Shown here: one piece after another, positions 1-9,300 of the stretch | How positions within the stretch are numbered: the stretch's first letter is position 1 | Layout: each line of letters begins with the position of its first letter | Assembly: GCA_026692735.1 (NCBI GenBank) | Contig: JAPLOD010000001.1 | Location: 1-33,968, forward strand | DNA: 33,968 nucleotides | Source of the DNA: Planctomycetota bacterium | GTDB lineage: Bacteria; Planctomycetota; SZUA-567; H5-PLA8 | Reading direction: 5' to 3' | Notes under the pieces: model-generated | Database searches by the model: none | Told to the model about the DNA's origin: nothing | What the model saw: only the letters and a program-made list of their open reading frames with translations | Made by a program: the position numbers and the translations under genes

Positions 1-377
1 CCGCCGGTCATGGGCGGGGCGGCGGCGCCGCCAAACCGTTCCCGCGCGGCGTTGACGGCGATCTCGGTGATGTCGAAACCCAGCACGTGCGCGGCGCCGA
101 GCGCCCGCCAGAGTTCCAGGTAGTAGCCCGTGCCGAAGCCCAGTTCCAGCAGTCGCGCGCCGGCCACGCCGATGGTGTGCCGGCGCAGCGCGCGGAGCAG
201 CACGGTGCGGCGCACACGGTAGGCCCAGCGGTTGAAGGCCAGCCCCACCCCGGCGTGCCCTACGCCCGCCAAGTTGAACTCGCGTTCCAGCCGCTGAGTC
301 CAGTAGCGGTCGTTCTCGTAGGTTGCGCGCGGCGGTGTGCCGCTCTCGGCGGCCGTTTCTTTCACGACGGAAGACAT
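1..377 (-). CDS. SAM-dependent methyltransferase, N-terminal part (runs off window)
   Basis: This frame is absent from the ORF track because its stop lies outside the window. Translated from the ATG whose complement ends at 377, it begins MSSVVKETAAESG and reaches the window edge after about 125 residues without a stop. It contains LELGFGTGYYLE, a good class I methyltransferase motif I (the SAM-binding Gly-rich loop), followed about 20 residues later by VLGFDIT, the acidic motif II position. The upstream YENDRYWTQRLEREFNL block resembles class I methyltransferases acting on small molecules or sugars/lipids. The substrate cannot be told. It is transcribed in the same direction as the TPR gene upstream, with a 156-base gap that holds nothing I recognise. 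Confidence 0.75.
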   Translation of the reverse strand, partial: MSSVVKETAAESGTPPRATYENDRYWTQRLEREFNLAGVGHAGVGLAFNRWAYRVRRTVLLRALRRHTIGVAGARLLELGFGTGYYLELWRALGAAHVLGFDITEIAVNAARERFGGAAAPPMTG

Positions 378-533
378 GCTGGTTGAGAAGCTAACGCCGG
401 CGGGCCGAACTTTCCAGTTCGCCCAGTGCGATGCCGGACACGCTTTCCAGCGTGGCCGGTGCGATGGAGGGTCCGCCGCTCTGTGCCGCCGATGGTTCCG
501 TCCGGTGGTGCGGCGAGCCGCCAGTGCCACGCT

Positions 534-1301
534 TCAGACCGCAGGCATCTCTTTCCGGCGCTCCAGCCGGCGCCGCGCGCGTTCCCGGTCGAGCGCCTTC
601 AGGATGTCATGAACTTCCTTCTGCAGCGAGTGTTTCAGCCGCGGGTTGACGCGCACAGCCTGGTCCAGACACGTCAGCGCCTGCGTGGGCGAGTCGAGCA
701 TCAGATTCGCCTGCCCCAGCGCCACCATGGCCTCGAAGTTCGCGGGCTCCACCGCGAGCGCCAGCAAGGCGCAGCGCCTGGCGTCCAGAGCGTCACCGCG
801 GCGCAGGGAGAGGCGCGCGCGCTGCGCGTACCCGGCGCTCCATGCGGGGTACTTTTCCAGGAGGCTACTGAGGCCCGCCATGCCGACCGCGGGATCCGCG
901 TCGCTCCGCAGCGCTCTCTCGCGCACCGCGTCCGGCGGGCCGCCGCGCTGTGCCCACACCGACAGCAGGAACGTCTCGGCCAGCGCGCCCACCGTATCCA
1001 GCTCAGCGCCGCCATGCTCGCGCAACAGTAGCAGGAGGACGCGGTCGCCATTGCGGTCGCCGGCCAAGGCCAGCAGCCGCGCGCAATACGCGCGCCGGCG
1101 CGGCGCGTCCTGAGCCACGCCCCAGCGGAGGGCCAGCGTGGCGCCACTGCCCGCACGGCGCAGTTCCCGCGAGAGCGCCTGCGCATCCGCGTCCGGCGTG
1201 GCGATCCGGCTGGCCGCGCCGTAGGAGGCCAGCGGCGCATGCAAGGCCCAGACCAGGGCTGCGATCAGGAACAGAGCAGTGACAGTGAGTATGGCCCGCA
1301 T
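534..1301 (-). CDS. TPR-repeat protein with N-terminal membrane anchor
   Basis: The ORF track opens at 1385, but residue 29 (MRAILTVTALFLIAALVWAL) begins a clear hydrophobic anchor or signal segment, so I place the start at 1301; there is no strong ribosome binding site there, so the start is uncertain. The protein is about 255 residues. The C-terminal half has TPR-like helical pairs: LLEKYPAWSAGYAQRARL, ALLALAVEPANFEAMVALGQ and ALTCLDQAVRVNPRLKHSLQ carry the usual A-L-x-P-N spacing. The last 25 residues are highly basic/acidic. TPR proteins act as protein-interaction scaffolds; no enzymatic motif is visible. It lies downstream of pseudopilin 1 but is separated from it by a terminator, so it is probably a separate transcript. 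Confidence 0.65.
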   Translation of the reverse strand: MRAILTVTALFLIAALVWALHAPLASYGAASRIATPDADAQALSRELRRAGSGATLALRWGVAQDAPRRRAYCARLLALAGDRNGDRVLLLLLREHGGAELDTVGALAETFLLSVWAQRGGPPDAVRERALRSDADPAVGMAGLSSLLEKYPAWSAGYAQRARLSLRRGDALDARRCALLALAVEPANFEAMVALGQANLMLDSPTQALTCLDQAVRVNPRLKHSLQKEVHDILKALDRERARRRLERRKEMPAV

Positions 1302-1349
1302 GCGATGCCAGCCCGCGATTTCCGGAGTACAGTCTACCACGGACGCAAG

Positions 1350-1381
1350 AAAACGCCCTCCGTTTTGCGGGAGGGCGTTTG
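1350..1381 (-). terminator. Terminator hairpin, copy 1
   Basis: AAACGCCCTCC (1351-1361) pairs perfectly with GGAGGGCGTTT (1370-1380) around an 8-base loop. On the minus strand the stem is followed by a short T run (GCGTTTTCTTG). It lies about 220 bases past the stop of pseudopilin 1 and has the same stem as the terminator directly after pseudopilin 2, so it looks like the duplicated terminator displaced by inserted DNA. Confidence 0.7.
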
Positions 1382-1382
1382 T

Positions 1383-1544
1383 CATTGGCCCGTGGTCAGT
1401 TGTCCGTGGATACTGCCTGCGACCTCGCTATCCTTGTCGCGGCCGCATGTGCATCTGACTGGTGGATCAGGCGGAAGGCCACGAAGGCGCGAAGCAACTG
1501 ACAACGGACCACTGACAACTGACCGAAAACACCTGACCAATGGC
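1383..1544. repeat. Inverted repeat element with heptamer (CAACTGA) arm
   Basis: The right arm has four 7-base units, CAACTGA, CAACGGA, CCACTGA, CAACTGA (1495-1522), followed by CTGACCAATGG. The left arm (CATTGG..., GGTCAGTTGTCCGTGG at about 1383-1409) is its imperfect reverse complement, with one mismatch in a 16-base core. A stretch AAGGCCACGAAGGCGCGAAG lies inside. The whole occupies the gap between pseudopilin 1 and its terminator, exactly the stretch missing in the sister copy, so it behaves like an insertion. Confidence 0.6.
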
Positions 1545-1598
1545 CAAGCCTGGCGACCTCTTCCCGGACGACCTAACACCGCCGGCACAAGGCCGCTG

Positions 1599-2306
1599 TC
1601 AGCTTCCGCCAGCAGCGCCACCCGTGCGGATCACGCCGTCCAGGTCGCGGGTGAAGTCGCCCTGCTCGCCCTGCAGGCTGTAGATATCGTTGTCAATGAG
1701 GTCCGTGCCGTCCGCGCCCTTGCCCATGCGGTTCTTGGGGCTATCGCGGAACTCGACCGTGCCCGCGCCGATCAAGACGTTGCCGCCTTGGTTCTCACCA
1801 TGGTTGTCGGACATGGTGCTGCCCGCCGCGCCCTTCTTGTCGGCGGCGACGGCGGTCACGGCGCTGTTGATGCTATGACCGGGGTCATAGGCATAGCCAA
1901 TATTGGCTAACTTCATCTTCGCGCCGGCGTCCTGCAGCTTTCCATTAGCGACGGGCAGGATCTCCATCAGCGCCGCACCCGCGACAGGCTTGGATGGACA
2001 GGAAAACGCCCGTACGTCCTGGATGTAACCTCTGTACAGCAGGTTCACGTCCGCTATCGGGTCACTGGATGCGAACGGGTCCCCGGTGGCCGACGACGTC
2101 GGGAAGTAACCGCCGTTCCCCGGCTGGTCCGCGTACATGTACATAGCCTTGGCCATCTGGCTCAGGTTGGCCGCGCAGGACGTGCGCCGGGCCGCTTCCC
2201 GCGCACGGGCCAGCACCGGAAGGATCAGCCCTGCCAGGATAGCGATGATGGCAATTACCACCAGAAGCTCGATCAGAGTGAACCCTGGATTCCGGCCCCC
2301 CTTCAT
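1599..2306 (-). CDS. Pseudopilin-like secreted/pilus protein 1
   Basis: I chose the start at 2306 (MKGGRNPG) rather than the ORF-track start because AAAGGAGG lies six bases upstream and the prepilin motif follows at once. The protein is 235 residues: a short basic leader, prepilin peptidase site G^FTLIE, then the hydrophobic helix [18 protein letters not shown] and the [22 protein letters not shown] segment typical of planctomycete-type pseudopilins. Near the C-terminus, [20 protein letters not shown] resembles the H-X9-DG motif (DUF1559-like), with AG in place of DG and two extra residues. It is expected to be processed by a prepilin peptidase and assembled into a type II secretion or pilus-like fibre. 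It is nearly identical to pseudopilin 2 next door, clearly a tandem duplicate. Confidence 0.88.
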   Translation of the reverse strand: MKGGRNPGFTLIELLVVIAIIAILAGLILPVLARAREAARRTSCAANLSQMAKAMYMYADQPGNGGYFPTSSATGDPFASSDPIADVNLLYRGYIQDVRAFSCPSKPVAGAALMEILPVANGKLQDAGAKMKLANIGYAYDPGHSINSAVTAVAADKKGAAGSTMSDNHGENQGGNVLIGAGTVEFRDSPKNRMGKGADGTDLIDNDIYSLQGEQGDFTRDLDGVIRTGGAAGGS

Positions 2307-2401
2307 CGCCTGCCTCCTTTCCCCTTGCCTGTAACCCACTCTACGAAGTGCAGTACCCCGCTGTTTGGCGCTTTTCGCAGGAAAAGCGGGGCTACCGCCT
2401 C

Positions 2402-2489
2402 TACCACAGAGCACACAAAGGACACAGAGAGAACACGAGGTAGATCCAGCCGTGATCCTGTGTGCGCTCTGCGACCTCTGTGGCAGAAA
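2402..2489. repeat. Inverted 9-nt-period repeat (CACAGAG family)
   Basis: Upstream of pseudopilin 1 lie CACAGAGCA, CACAAAGGA, CACAGAGAG, AACACGAGG (2405-2440), a 9-base period. About 20 bases on, the reverse complement family returns (CTGTGTGCGCTCTGCGACCTCTGTGG, seen in two adjoining pieces at about 2458-2483). The element is therefore a fold-back with imperfect arms. It is not coding; the long ORF-track N-terminus of pseudopilin 1 that crosses it is an artefact. Confidence 0.65.
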
Positions 2490-2529
2490 CCCGCTAACGT
2501 CGCTACAGTCTCGGAGAACCCAGTCGGCC

Positions 2530-2563
2530 AAAAAAACGCCCTCCGTCTTGCGGGAGGGCGTTT
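2530..2563 (-). terminator. Rho-independent terminator of pseudopilin 2
   Basis: AAACGCCCTCC (2534-2544) pairs with GGAGGGCGTTT (2553-2563); on the minus strand the stem is followed by seven T residues (from the A run 2530-2536). It begins about 25 bases past the pseudopilin 2 stop. The stem is identical to the hairpin at 1351-1380. Confidence 0.88.
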
Positions 2564-2587
2564 GGCCCGAAAGCTCTCCGGTCGCTG

Positions 2588-3289
2588 TTAGCTTCCAGCA
2601 GCGCCACCCGTGCGGATCACGCCGTCCATGTCGCGGGTGAAGTCGCCCTGCTCGCCCTGGAGGCTGTAGATATCATTGTCAATGAGATCCGTGCCGTCCG
2701 AGCCCTTGCCCATGCGGTTCTTGGGGCTATCGCGGAACTCGACCGTGCCCGCGCCGATCAAGACGTTTCCGCCTTGGTTATCACCATGGTTGTCGGACAC
2801 GGTGCTGCCCGCCGCGCCCTTCTTGTCGGCAGCGATGGCCGACACGGCATTATTCGGCCCGTGGCCAGGGTCATAGCCATAGCCAATATTGGCTAACTTC
2901 ATCTTCGCGCCGGCGTCCTGCAGCTTCCCATCCTTGACGGGCAGGATCTCCATCAGCGCGGAGCCCGACACAGGCTTGGACGGACACGAGAAGACTCTCA
3001 CGTCCATAATGTAGCCCCTGTACAGCAGGTTCAGGTCTGCCATCGGGTCACTGGATGCATACGGATCGGACGTGGATGAGGTGGTGGGGAAACAGCCGTT
3101 CGCCGGCACGTCCGCATACATGTACATGGCCTTGGCCATCTGGTTCAGATTGCTGGCACACGATGTCCGACGGGCCGCCTCGCGCGCGCGAGCCAGCACT
3201 GGAAGGATCAACCCTGCCAGAATTGCGATGATGGCGATAACCACCAGCAACTCGATCAACGTGAATCCGTGCTTCTTCGCTCGGATCAT
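2588..3289 (-). CDS. Pseudopilin-like secreted/pilus protein 2
   Basis: The ORF track opens at a GTG at 3304, but the ATG at 3289 (MIRAKKHG) has GGAGG six bases upstream, so I take it as the start; the protein is 233 residues. It has the same layout as its neighbour: basic leader, G^FTLIE cleavage site, hydrophobic helix, [19 protein letters not shown], then the conserved CPSKPV and KLANIGY blocks and the degenerate H-X9-DG-like [19 protein letters not shown] near the end. The C-terminal third is almost residue-for-residue the same as pseudopilin 1; differences gather in the middle (for example [12 protein letters not shown] against [12 protein letters not shown]). It is followed by its own strong terminator, so the pair are separate transcription units rather than one operon. 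Confidence 0.88.
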   Translation of the reverse strand: MIRAKKHGFTLIELLVVIAIIAILAGLILPVLARAREAARRTSCASNLNQMAKAMYMYADVPANGCFPTTSSTSDPYASSDPMADLNLLYRGYIMDVRVFSCPSKPVSGSALMEILPVKDGKLQDAGAKMKLANIGYGYDPGHGPNNAVSAIAADKKGAAGSTVSDNHGDNQGGNVLIGAGTVEFRDSPKNRMGKGSDGTDLIDNDIYSLQGEQGDFTRDMDGVIRTGGAAGS

Positions 3290-3486
3290 CCCACACCTCC
3301 TCACAGGTAGCTGCTTCTACGCGCACAGTGCGCGAAGCCACAATTCCTTGTCTAAGACCCGAGAGGGAACGCCCCTCTGAATCTAGTCCTCTGCATCCCT
3401 CGTGCTCACCCTAGGCATGACTACGAAAGATTGTTGTAGACGGTTTGCTGCTTTTTCCAAGAAACTTTTCCACGAATCCCCAGGAC

Positions 3487-3532
3487 CGGATCACGGATAC
3501 CGGATACCGGATGGCGGATGACGGATTGCGGA
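3487..3532. repeat. Tandem heptamer array, CGGATNN x 6.5
   Basis: CGGATCA, CGGATAC, CGGATAC, CGGATGG, CGGATGA, CGGATTG and a final CGGA run without a break: the first five bases of each unit are invariant and the last two vary. The period is exactly seven. Confidence 0.9.
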
Positions 3533-3676
3533 GTGCTCGGCGCAGCAGATTCTCTTGGGGATTTGTGTTGTGCACGGGAGAGGTTAGGGTATTATTTGGT
3601 TTGGGCTGGGATCTCGAATCCCCTATACTCTGGCTCGTCTCACCGACGCGACAGACGGAACCGAGGTCAGCTCAGG

Positions 3677-3704
3677 TTTTCGATTTGCGATTTTCGATTG
3701 CCGA
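3677..3704. repeat. Tandem heptamer array, TTTTCGA x 4
   Basis: Four units, TTTTCGA, TTTGCGA, TTTTCGA, TTGCCGA, follow one another with exact 7-base spacing. The sequence is unrelated to the CGGAT array 150 bases upstream, but the period is the same. Confidence 0.75.
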
Positions 3705-3814
3705 TCGGGCGCTGGACTGGTAGCGCCACGCGTGGGGAGCGTCTGGCGCGCGGGGCATCGGGTGAGCGGACGGCGGCGCACTGGCTGCGGACAGTACCGC
3801 TCCTATTCGTCGTC

Positions 3815-3853
3815 TCACGCCTCCACTACCATGCGCCGAACCAGCTTAGCCAT
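3815..3853 (-). pseudogene. 12-residue ORF overlapping hicB stop, possible hicA remnant
   Basis: An ATG overlaps the last codons of the HicB gene (ATGGCTAA, 3846-3853) and encodes only MAKLVRRMVVEA before a stop. Its position and overlap are what one expects of a hicA toxin start, and MAKL followed by VVEA is loosely like HicA N-termini, but no double-stranded RNA-binding-like body (Gly-Ser-His motif) follows. It may be chance. Confidence 0.25.
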
Positions 3854-4085
3854 GGATGGCGTGCCGGTAGAGGTTAAGTCCCGCGTAACGCGGTTTGCGC
3901 AGCTTCATTGCACCGACCACGCGCCGGGCTTCGAGGCAACTCTCAATGGCGTCAACCGCGTTTCTGTAAGCTTCCTGCAGGGACTTGCCGGAAGCTATAC
4001 ATCCCGGAATGGCCGGAACCTGTGCGGTGAAATATCCATCCTCATCCTGAAAATAATCAATCTCGAACTCCCGATGCTTCTTCAT
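3846..4085 (-). CDS. hicB: HicB-family antitoxin-like protein (orphan)
   Basis: The real gene is the last 79 codons of the long ORF-track entry 3846-5825; the ATG at 4085 opens MKKHREFEIDYFQDEDGYF. The motif D-E-D-G-Y-F-T-A-Q-V-P-A-I-P-G-C, then GKSLQEAYRNAVDAIESCLEA, is the hallmark HicB/UPF0150 partial-RNase H fold. HicB proteins neutralise HicA mRNA interferases and often autoregulate through a C-terminal DNA-binding domain; this one is short and lacks an obvious HTH or ribbon-helix-helix. No HicA gene is recognisable on either side. The rest of the 659-residue ORF-track frame runs antisense to the BatA-like gene and is a shadow. It is divergent from the batA-like operon across 123 bases. 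Confidence 0.8.
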   Translation of the reverse strand: MKKHREFEIDYFQDEDGYFTAQVPAIPGCIASGKSLQEAYRNAVDAIESCLEARRVVGAMKLRKPRYAGLNLYRHAIHG

Positions 4086-4148
4086 GCTTGAGATAGTAAC
4101 ATCTTCGCGCTCTGATGGCAAAAGAAGCCCGGCCTGCGCGTGGTTCGC

Positions 4149-4177
4149 TTGCCTTAGACAAGCCGGTAGCGTATCCT
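4149..4177 (+). promoter_or_regulatory. Possible promoter of the VWA operon
   Basis: TTGCCT (4149-4154), a 17-base spacer and TATCCT (4172-4177) lie 30 bases ahead of the BatA-like start, inside the divergent gap with hicB. The match to sigma-70 consensus is moderate. Confidence 0.4.
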
Positions 4178-4208
4178 GCGACGGGAAGATGAGGGAAGAC
4201 AAGCGGCC

Positions 4209-6275
4209 ATGAATCTGCTGAACCCCTGGTATCTCACCGGCCTGGCCGCGGTCGCCGTCCCGATCCTGATCCATATTCTGCAGCGCGATCGCATCCGGCG
4301 CATCGTGTTCCCGGCCACGCGCTTTTTGCTCGGCGCCTCCCGCAACATCACCCGTACCCAGGCGCTGCGCGAACTGATCCTGCTGATCCTGCGCGCGACG
4401 GCGATGTTCCTGCTGGCGCTGGCGCTGACGCGTCCGTTCTTCATGAAAGCCGACGAGGCGAGCGCGGCGGGGGGAACCGCCGGCAAAGTCGCGGTCGTCG
4501 TGATTGATACGTCCGCATCCATGCGCATCGGCTCGCGCATGCAGGAAGCCAGGCAGCAGGCGCTCGACAGCATCGGCAAGTACCACGCACACATTGACCG
4601 CGTGGCGCTGATGACGATTGACCAGGAAGCCCGGCGCGTGGTGGATCTCACGGGCAACCTGGACGAGGTGCGCGCCGCCATCAACACGCTCGAGGCCGGC
4701 TACGGCGGCACGAACCTGCTTGCCGGACTGCGCGAGGCCGACCGGCTCCTGCAGGGCGACGATTACAAGCATGTCGGACGCGAGATCGTCCTGGTCTCGG
4801 ACCTGCAGCGCAGCGGCTGGTCGCAGTTCCATGGCGACTGGCGCGTGATGCCGGGGACGGATTTGAGGGTCAAACCGGTCGCGTTGAGCGCCGCTGATAA
4901 CGTGGCGATTACGCAAGTCGCCATTCCGAAAAGCAGCGTGGTTTCGACCCGCGCCGAACCGCTGAGCCTGCAGGTCGTCAACTTCGGCCGGCAGGAACGC
5001 AAGAACGTCAAGGTGACGCTGACGATTGACGGCGCCAAGATTGACGAGAAGTTCGTGAACCTCGGCCCCGGCAAGACCGAAGTCGTCCGTTTCACCTACA
5101 AGTTCGAGAAACCCGGCGACAGCGCGGGCACGATCGTCGTTGACGCGAAGGACGACTTCCCGGACGACAACAGTTGGTTCTTCAACGTGCGCGTCCTGCC
5201 GCGCGTGCAGGTGCTGCTGGTGAACGGCAGTCCGAATGCGGCGGCGGCGAAAGACGACGGGCGCTTCGTCAAAGAAGCGCTCTCCGTGCCGGGCACGCCG
5301 TTCCAGGTGCGGGAGATCGGGCCGCAGGCGTTCACCGCCAAAGACCTGGAAGGCTGCCAGGCGGTTGTCTTCGCCAACGTCGGCTCTCTTGCGGAAGCGC
5401 TGGCCGGGCCGATGAAGACGTTCATCGAAAACGGCGGCGGAATCATGGTATTCCCGGGCGACCGCGTCATTGCCGACGATTTCAACCGCAGTTTCACCGG
5501 CCTGGTGCCCTGCCGCCTGAAGCAGGTCTGCGCGAAGGACGACAAGAGCGAAGGCTGGACGATCGGCGAGATCGAACTGCAGCATCCGATCTTCCAGCAC
5601 TTCACGACGCCGCAAAGCGGCGATTTCGCCAGCGCCAAGTTCAGCAAGTATTTCTCGATCACCGATTCGCAGGCGGCGCGTGTGCTCGCGCGCTACATTG
5701 ACGGCCCTCCCGCGCTGCTGGAACAGGGCATCGGCAAGGGCTACAGCCTGCTGTTCACGTCCAGCGCCGGCATGAAGTGGAACGACTTCTGCCTGCAGGG
5801 CGGCGTGTTCGTGCCGTTCATCCATGAGTCAATGAAGTACCTGGCCGTGCACAGCGAAGGCATCACGGCCGCCGCTGTCGGCGAGGCGCTCGCGTTCGGC
5901 GGCGCCAAAGTCGAGGTCATCAGACCCGACGGCGAGAAACTCAAGCCCGCTCCGGGATCAGCGGCCCTGTCCGCGCCGATGCCGGGCATCTACGCCGTCA
6001 AGAACGGCGATAAAGACGAAAAGCTGGCGGTCAACATTCCGCGCGCGGAAGCCGAACCGGCCATGATGGACGGCCAGGAGATGATCGCGGCCGTTGCGTC
6101 CGACCCCGACGGCCAGCAGAAAGTGATCGAAGGACACAAGGTCTGGGTGGCGGCCTCGAATTCCGTTCGGGAACGTATCGAGGGCGGACAAAAACTGGGC
6201 TGGTACCTGTTGATCGCGCTGGTGGTGCTGCTTTTCGCCGAACACGTCCTGGCCAACAACACGTCCAGGCGGTGA
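4209..6275 (+). CDS. BatA-like VWA-domain membrane protein
   Basis: A 688-residue protein. Residues about 1-80 are the BatA-type N-terminal domain (MNLLNPWYLTGLAAVAVPILIH, then RELILLILRATAMFLLALALTRPF), giving two membrane helices. A VWA domain follows from about residue 95: VVVIDTSASM is the metal-ion-dependent adhesion site DxSxS, with GGTNLLAG supplying the threonine and EIVLVSDLQ the aspartate. Then comes a beta-sandwich-like stretch (SLQVVNFGRQERKNVKVTLT), a class I glutamine-amidotransferase-like Rossmann region (VLLVNGSPN ... FIENGGGIMVFPGDR) and a C-terminal helix (GWYLLIALVVLLFAEHVLA). Proteins of this layout are common in planctomycetes beside MoxR/DUF58 genes; neither is in the window. 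It likely anchors a membrane complex with the next two genes. The catalytic Cys of true amidotransferases is not apparent. Confidence 0.85.
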   Translation: MNLLNPWYLTGLAAVAVPILIHILQRDRIRRIVFPATRFLLGASRNITRTQALRELILLILRATAMFLLALALTRPFFMKADEASAAGGTAGKVAVVVIDTSASMRIGSRMQEARQQALDSIGKYHAHIDRVALMTIDQEARRVVDLTGNLDEVRAAINTLEAGYGGTNLLAGLREADRLLQGDDYKHVGREIVLVSDLQRSGWSQFHGDWRVMPGTDLRVKPVALSAADNVAITQVAIPKSSVVSTRAEPLSLQVVNFGRQERKNVKVTLTIDGAKIDEKFVNLGPGKTEVVRFTYKFEKPGDSAGTIVVDAKDDFPDDNSWFFNVRVLPRVQVLLVNGSPNAAAAKDDGRFVKEALSVPGTPFQVREIGPQAFTAKDLEGCQAVVFANVGSLAEALAGPMKTFIENGGGIMVFPGDRVIADDFNRSFTGLVPCRLKQVCAKDDKSEGWTIGEIELQHPIFQHFTTPQSGDFASAKFSKYFSITDSQAARVLARYIDGPPALLEQGIGKGYSLLFTSSAGMKWNDFCLQGGVFVPFIHESMKYLAVHSEGITAAAVGEALAFGGAKVEVIRPDGEKLKPAPGSAALSAPMPGIYAVKNGDKDEKLAVNIPRAEAEPAMMDGQEMIAAVASDPDGQQKVIEGHKVWVAASNSVRERIEGGQKLGWYLLIALVVLLFAEHVLANNTSRR

Positions 6276-6359
6276 GATTGTCTGGGAGATTATACGTACT
6301 GCTCGACGCGACCAGTGTAGTTGTAGCAGAGGCAAATGGGCCTTTGTTCGAGGTGAACC

Positions 6360-9300
6360 ATGGAGCCATATGTCGAACTACAGTCACACCTGAACCGGGT
6401 CCGCTGGGCTTGGAAACGCGCCGCCGCGCTGCAGGGACTTGCGGCCGTCGTCATGGAAGGCCTGGGCATGTTCCTGCTGTTCGCGCTGGTGGATTACATG
6501 TACAGCCTGCAGCAGCCGACGCGCGTCGCCTTTCTCACGATCATGGGCGCGGTGCTGGCATTCCTGTTTGGGCGGCACGTGCTGAGGCCGCTGCTGCGCG
6601 TCATTCCCGACGACCAGGTCGCGCTGTATATCGAAGAACGCCAGCAGGAGACCGAAGGCGCGCTGCTGTCGGCGACGACGTTCGGCAAAGGCGACGACAA
6701 GAGTTCTTCGGCGCTCTACAACTTCATCGTCGAAACCATCGTCTCTGCCGCGGTAACAAAAGCCGGCAGCATTCAGCTTTCCAAGCTGGTCGACGTCCGA
6801 AAGTTGCGCAAGTACGCCATCGCCGCGGTCATCGTGCTGCTGTTCTTTGGCCTCAGCGCCTTCAAGTTTTCGAGCTTCATCGGCGCACGGGCGACGCGTC
6901 TGCTGATGCCCTGGCAAGTGACCGACGAGGACCGCCGCGCGATGGGCACGCTGCTAAACGGCGAGCCGAAGATCCTGTTTGAAGTGGACATCACGCCCCC
7001 GGGGGGGCGCGTCCTGCGCGGCTCGGCGATCGGCGTGAAAGCGAAGCTCAGCCGCACCCCTCGCGAGGACGTTTGCATCAAGTTCCGCACGAAAGGCACA
7101 ATCGAATTCCAGCAGCTCAAAATGGAAGAGATCGAGGAGCTCAACTCATTTGCCATTCGGCTGCCGGATATCAATGACGATCTGGAATTCATGATTCAGA
7201 GCGGCAGAGAGGTGTCAAAAACGAATTACGCTGTCGCTGTGTACGACAAGCTGGAGATCAAAGGCTATGAGTTGACGCTGACGCCGCCCGCGTACACCAA
7301 GCAGAACACGGTCGTGGAAACCAGCCAGGCGGCGGATATCACGGCGCTGATCGGGACGAAGGTGAAATTCCGCGCGCTGGCCAACACGCCGCTGGAAAGA
7401 GGCGAACTGAAGTTCGACAACGGGAAGGAGCTGGTCCTTGTCGGCGAGGCCGGCGAGCGGGCCGCCGTCGGCGAATTCACGATCGAAAAAGACGCGGCGT
7501 ACACGGTCAAGCTGCGCAGCGCCGACGGCCAGGATTCGGAACCCGGCATCGCTTTCATGATCAAGGCGCTGACGGACGAGCCGCCGACGCTGTCGGTCGT
7601 CGCGCCGGCGTCGGACATGGCCTGCCACCCGGACGCCGAAGTGGACTTCACCGCCAAAGTGCAGGAAGACGTCGGGATCGGCAGCGTGGAGCTGGTCTAC
7701 AACTTCTCCTCGGGCCCGGATGCGCCGCACCGCGTGCCGTTCAAAGTCGAAGACGCCGGCCCGGGCGAGAAAGAACTCAGCGTCATGCTGCCGATGGCGG
7801 AACTGCAGCCGCGCGTCAACGCCGGCGACTCACTCTTCTACCACATGATCGTCAAGGATCTCAAAGGCCAGGACGCGGTTTCGGACATCTACATGCTAAA
7901 GGTGCGGCCGTTCGAGATCGCGGGCGCCTATCCCAGCGGCGGGACGCACGCGCGCGCGCATGCGCCACCGCTGGACCTGATGATCTTTATTGCGGCGGTC
8001 TGGAACGTGCACATCCAGAAGGATCACATTGAGAAAACAGACTACGATCAGCGTTGCGACTCGCTGTGGGAGAAGATGACCGACGGCGGCAAGCCGCGGT
8101 CGTTCAAGAAGCCGAAGATTTCACTGCTGCCGCCCGAGAAAGCCGCGCTGGTGCTGCAAGGCGACGAGTATGTCGCGCGCGGCATCGAAATCCTCAAGAA
8201 ACACGACGCCGGCGCAGCGGTCGCCGAACTGCGCCAGGGCCTGGGGCTGTACGAGAGGGCCGGGACCGGGCTGGACTGGAAGGACAAGATGCCCACACGC
8301 GAAATTGGCGAGGGTGTGGTTGACGGCAAGCCTTTCGACCCGATGAAGGACGCGCTGGGTTTCGTCAAGCTGGACATTCCGACGCCGGAATACGCGGCGC
8401 CGCAGTACGACATGAAGCTGCCGCAGTACCGCCGCGCCATCAAGAGCGAAGAGGCGAAGGAACTGCGCGAGGAAACTCAGAAGCTGCAGAAGAAGGAGCA
8501 GCAGTTGATAGACGAGGCCAAGAAACTGGCCGCGACCAAGGAAGAGGATAAGCCGAGGCAGAATCAGGACGAGAAGAAGGAGGACCCGCAGCTCGCTCAG
8601 AAGCCCGAGGACAAGAACGAACAGAAACCGGGGGACACCAAGGAACAGAAACCGGAAGAGAGGAATGATCGGAAGCCGGACGCGAAGGGCGACCAGAAGC
8701 CTGAGGGGAAGCCGCTGCAAAGGAATGAGCGCAAGGGCGATCCGGAGAACCAGGACCAGAATTCGGCGGAACGCGAGGAACGCAAGAAGACGCTGGAGAA
8801 GCAGCAGGAACAGCTCGCCAACGACGCCAGGAAACTTGCGAACAAGCTCGCGGCCAAACTTCAGACGCCGGACAAGGAAGCCAAGGACGTCCTGGGCCAT
8901 CTCCGCAAGTCTGCAAAGGAAATGGAGGAAGCCACCAAACAGATCAAGGAAGACAACCTCCAGAAGGCGGCCGCGCGCGGCGAGCAGGCCAAGGAGGAAC
9001 TCGTCAAGGCGGCCGAGAAACTGGAAGTCTCCCAATACGACAGCCTGGAAAAAGCGGTCGAAGCGGCCGAGGAACGGGCGCTGCAGATCGCCGACGAGCA
9101 GAAGAAGATTCAGCAGGCCGCCAATCGCGTCGTCGAGGAAGCCGAGAAGCGCGCGGAAAAGACCGAGAAGAAGAACGAGCCCAAGCTGACGCCGCAGGAA
9201 CTGCAGAAGATGCAGGGACTCGCCAAGCTGCAGGTCGAAAACCAGAAGAACGCGGAGAACCTCGAGAATTACGTCAACGAAGTCGCCAAATGGGCGGAAG

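Larger units (their letters stand above)
3305..3845. other. Intergenic region, no complete gene
   Basis: The ORFs drawn here have no recognisable protein features. The stretch holds two short tandem heptamer arrays (3487-3532 and 3677-3704) and, at its right end, a 12-codon remnant after hicB. I see no convincing promoter for pseudopilin 2 in it, although one must lie here or just upstream. Confidence 0.6.

Noticed and set aside
3487-3704. CRISPR-like array
   Set aside because: Units are only 7 bases with no spacers; these are simple tandem heptamers.
4086-5825. 659-residue minus-strand ORF extending upstream of hicB
   Set aside because: Only the last 79 codons have a known motif and their own ATG. 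The rest lies antisense to the BatA-like gene, is rich in Arg/His/Ala and has no domain; it is a shadow of high-GC coding DNA.
8121-9035. Leu/Phe-rich minus-strand ORF that looks like a membrane protein
   Set aside because: It is the antisense of the Lys/Glu-rich coiled coil; GAG/AAG codons read backwards give CTC/CTT (Leu) and TTC (Phe). No start signal or membrane topology pattern.
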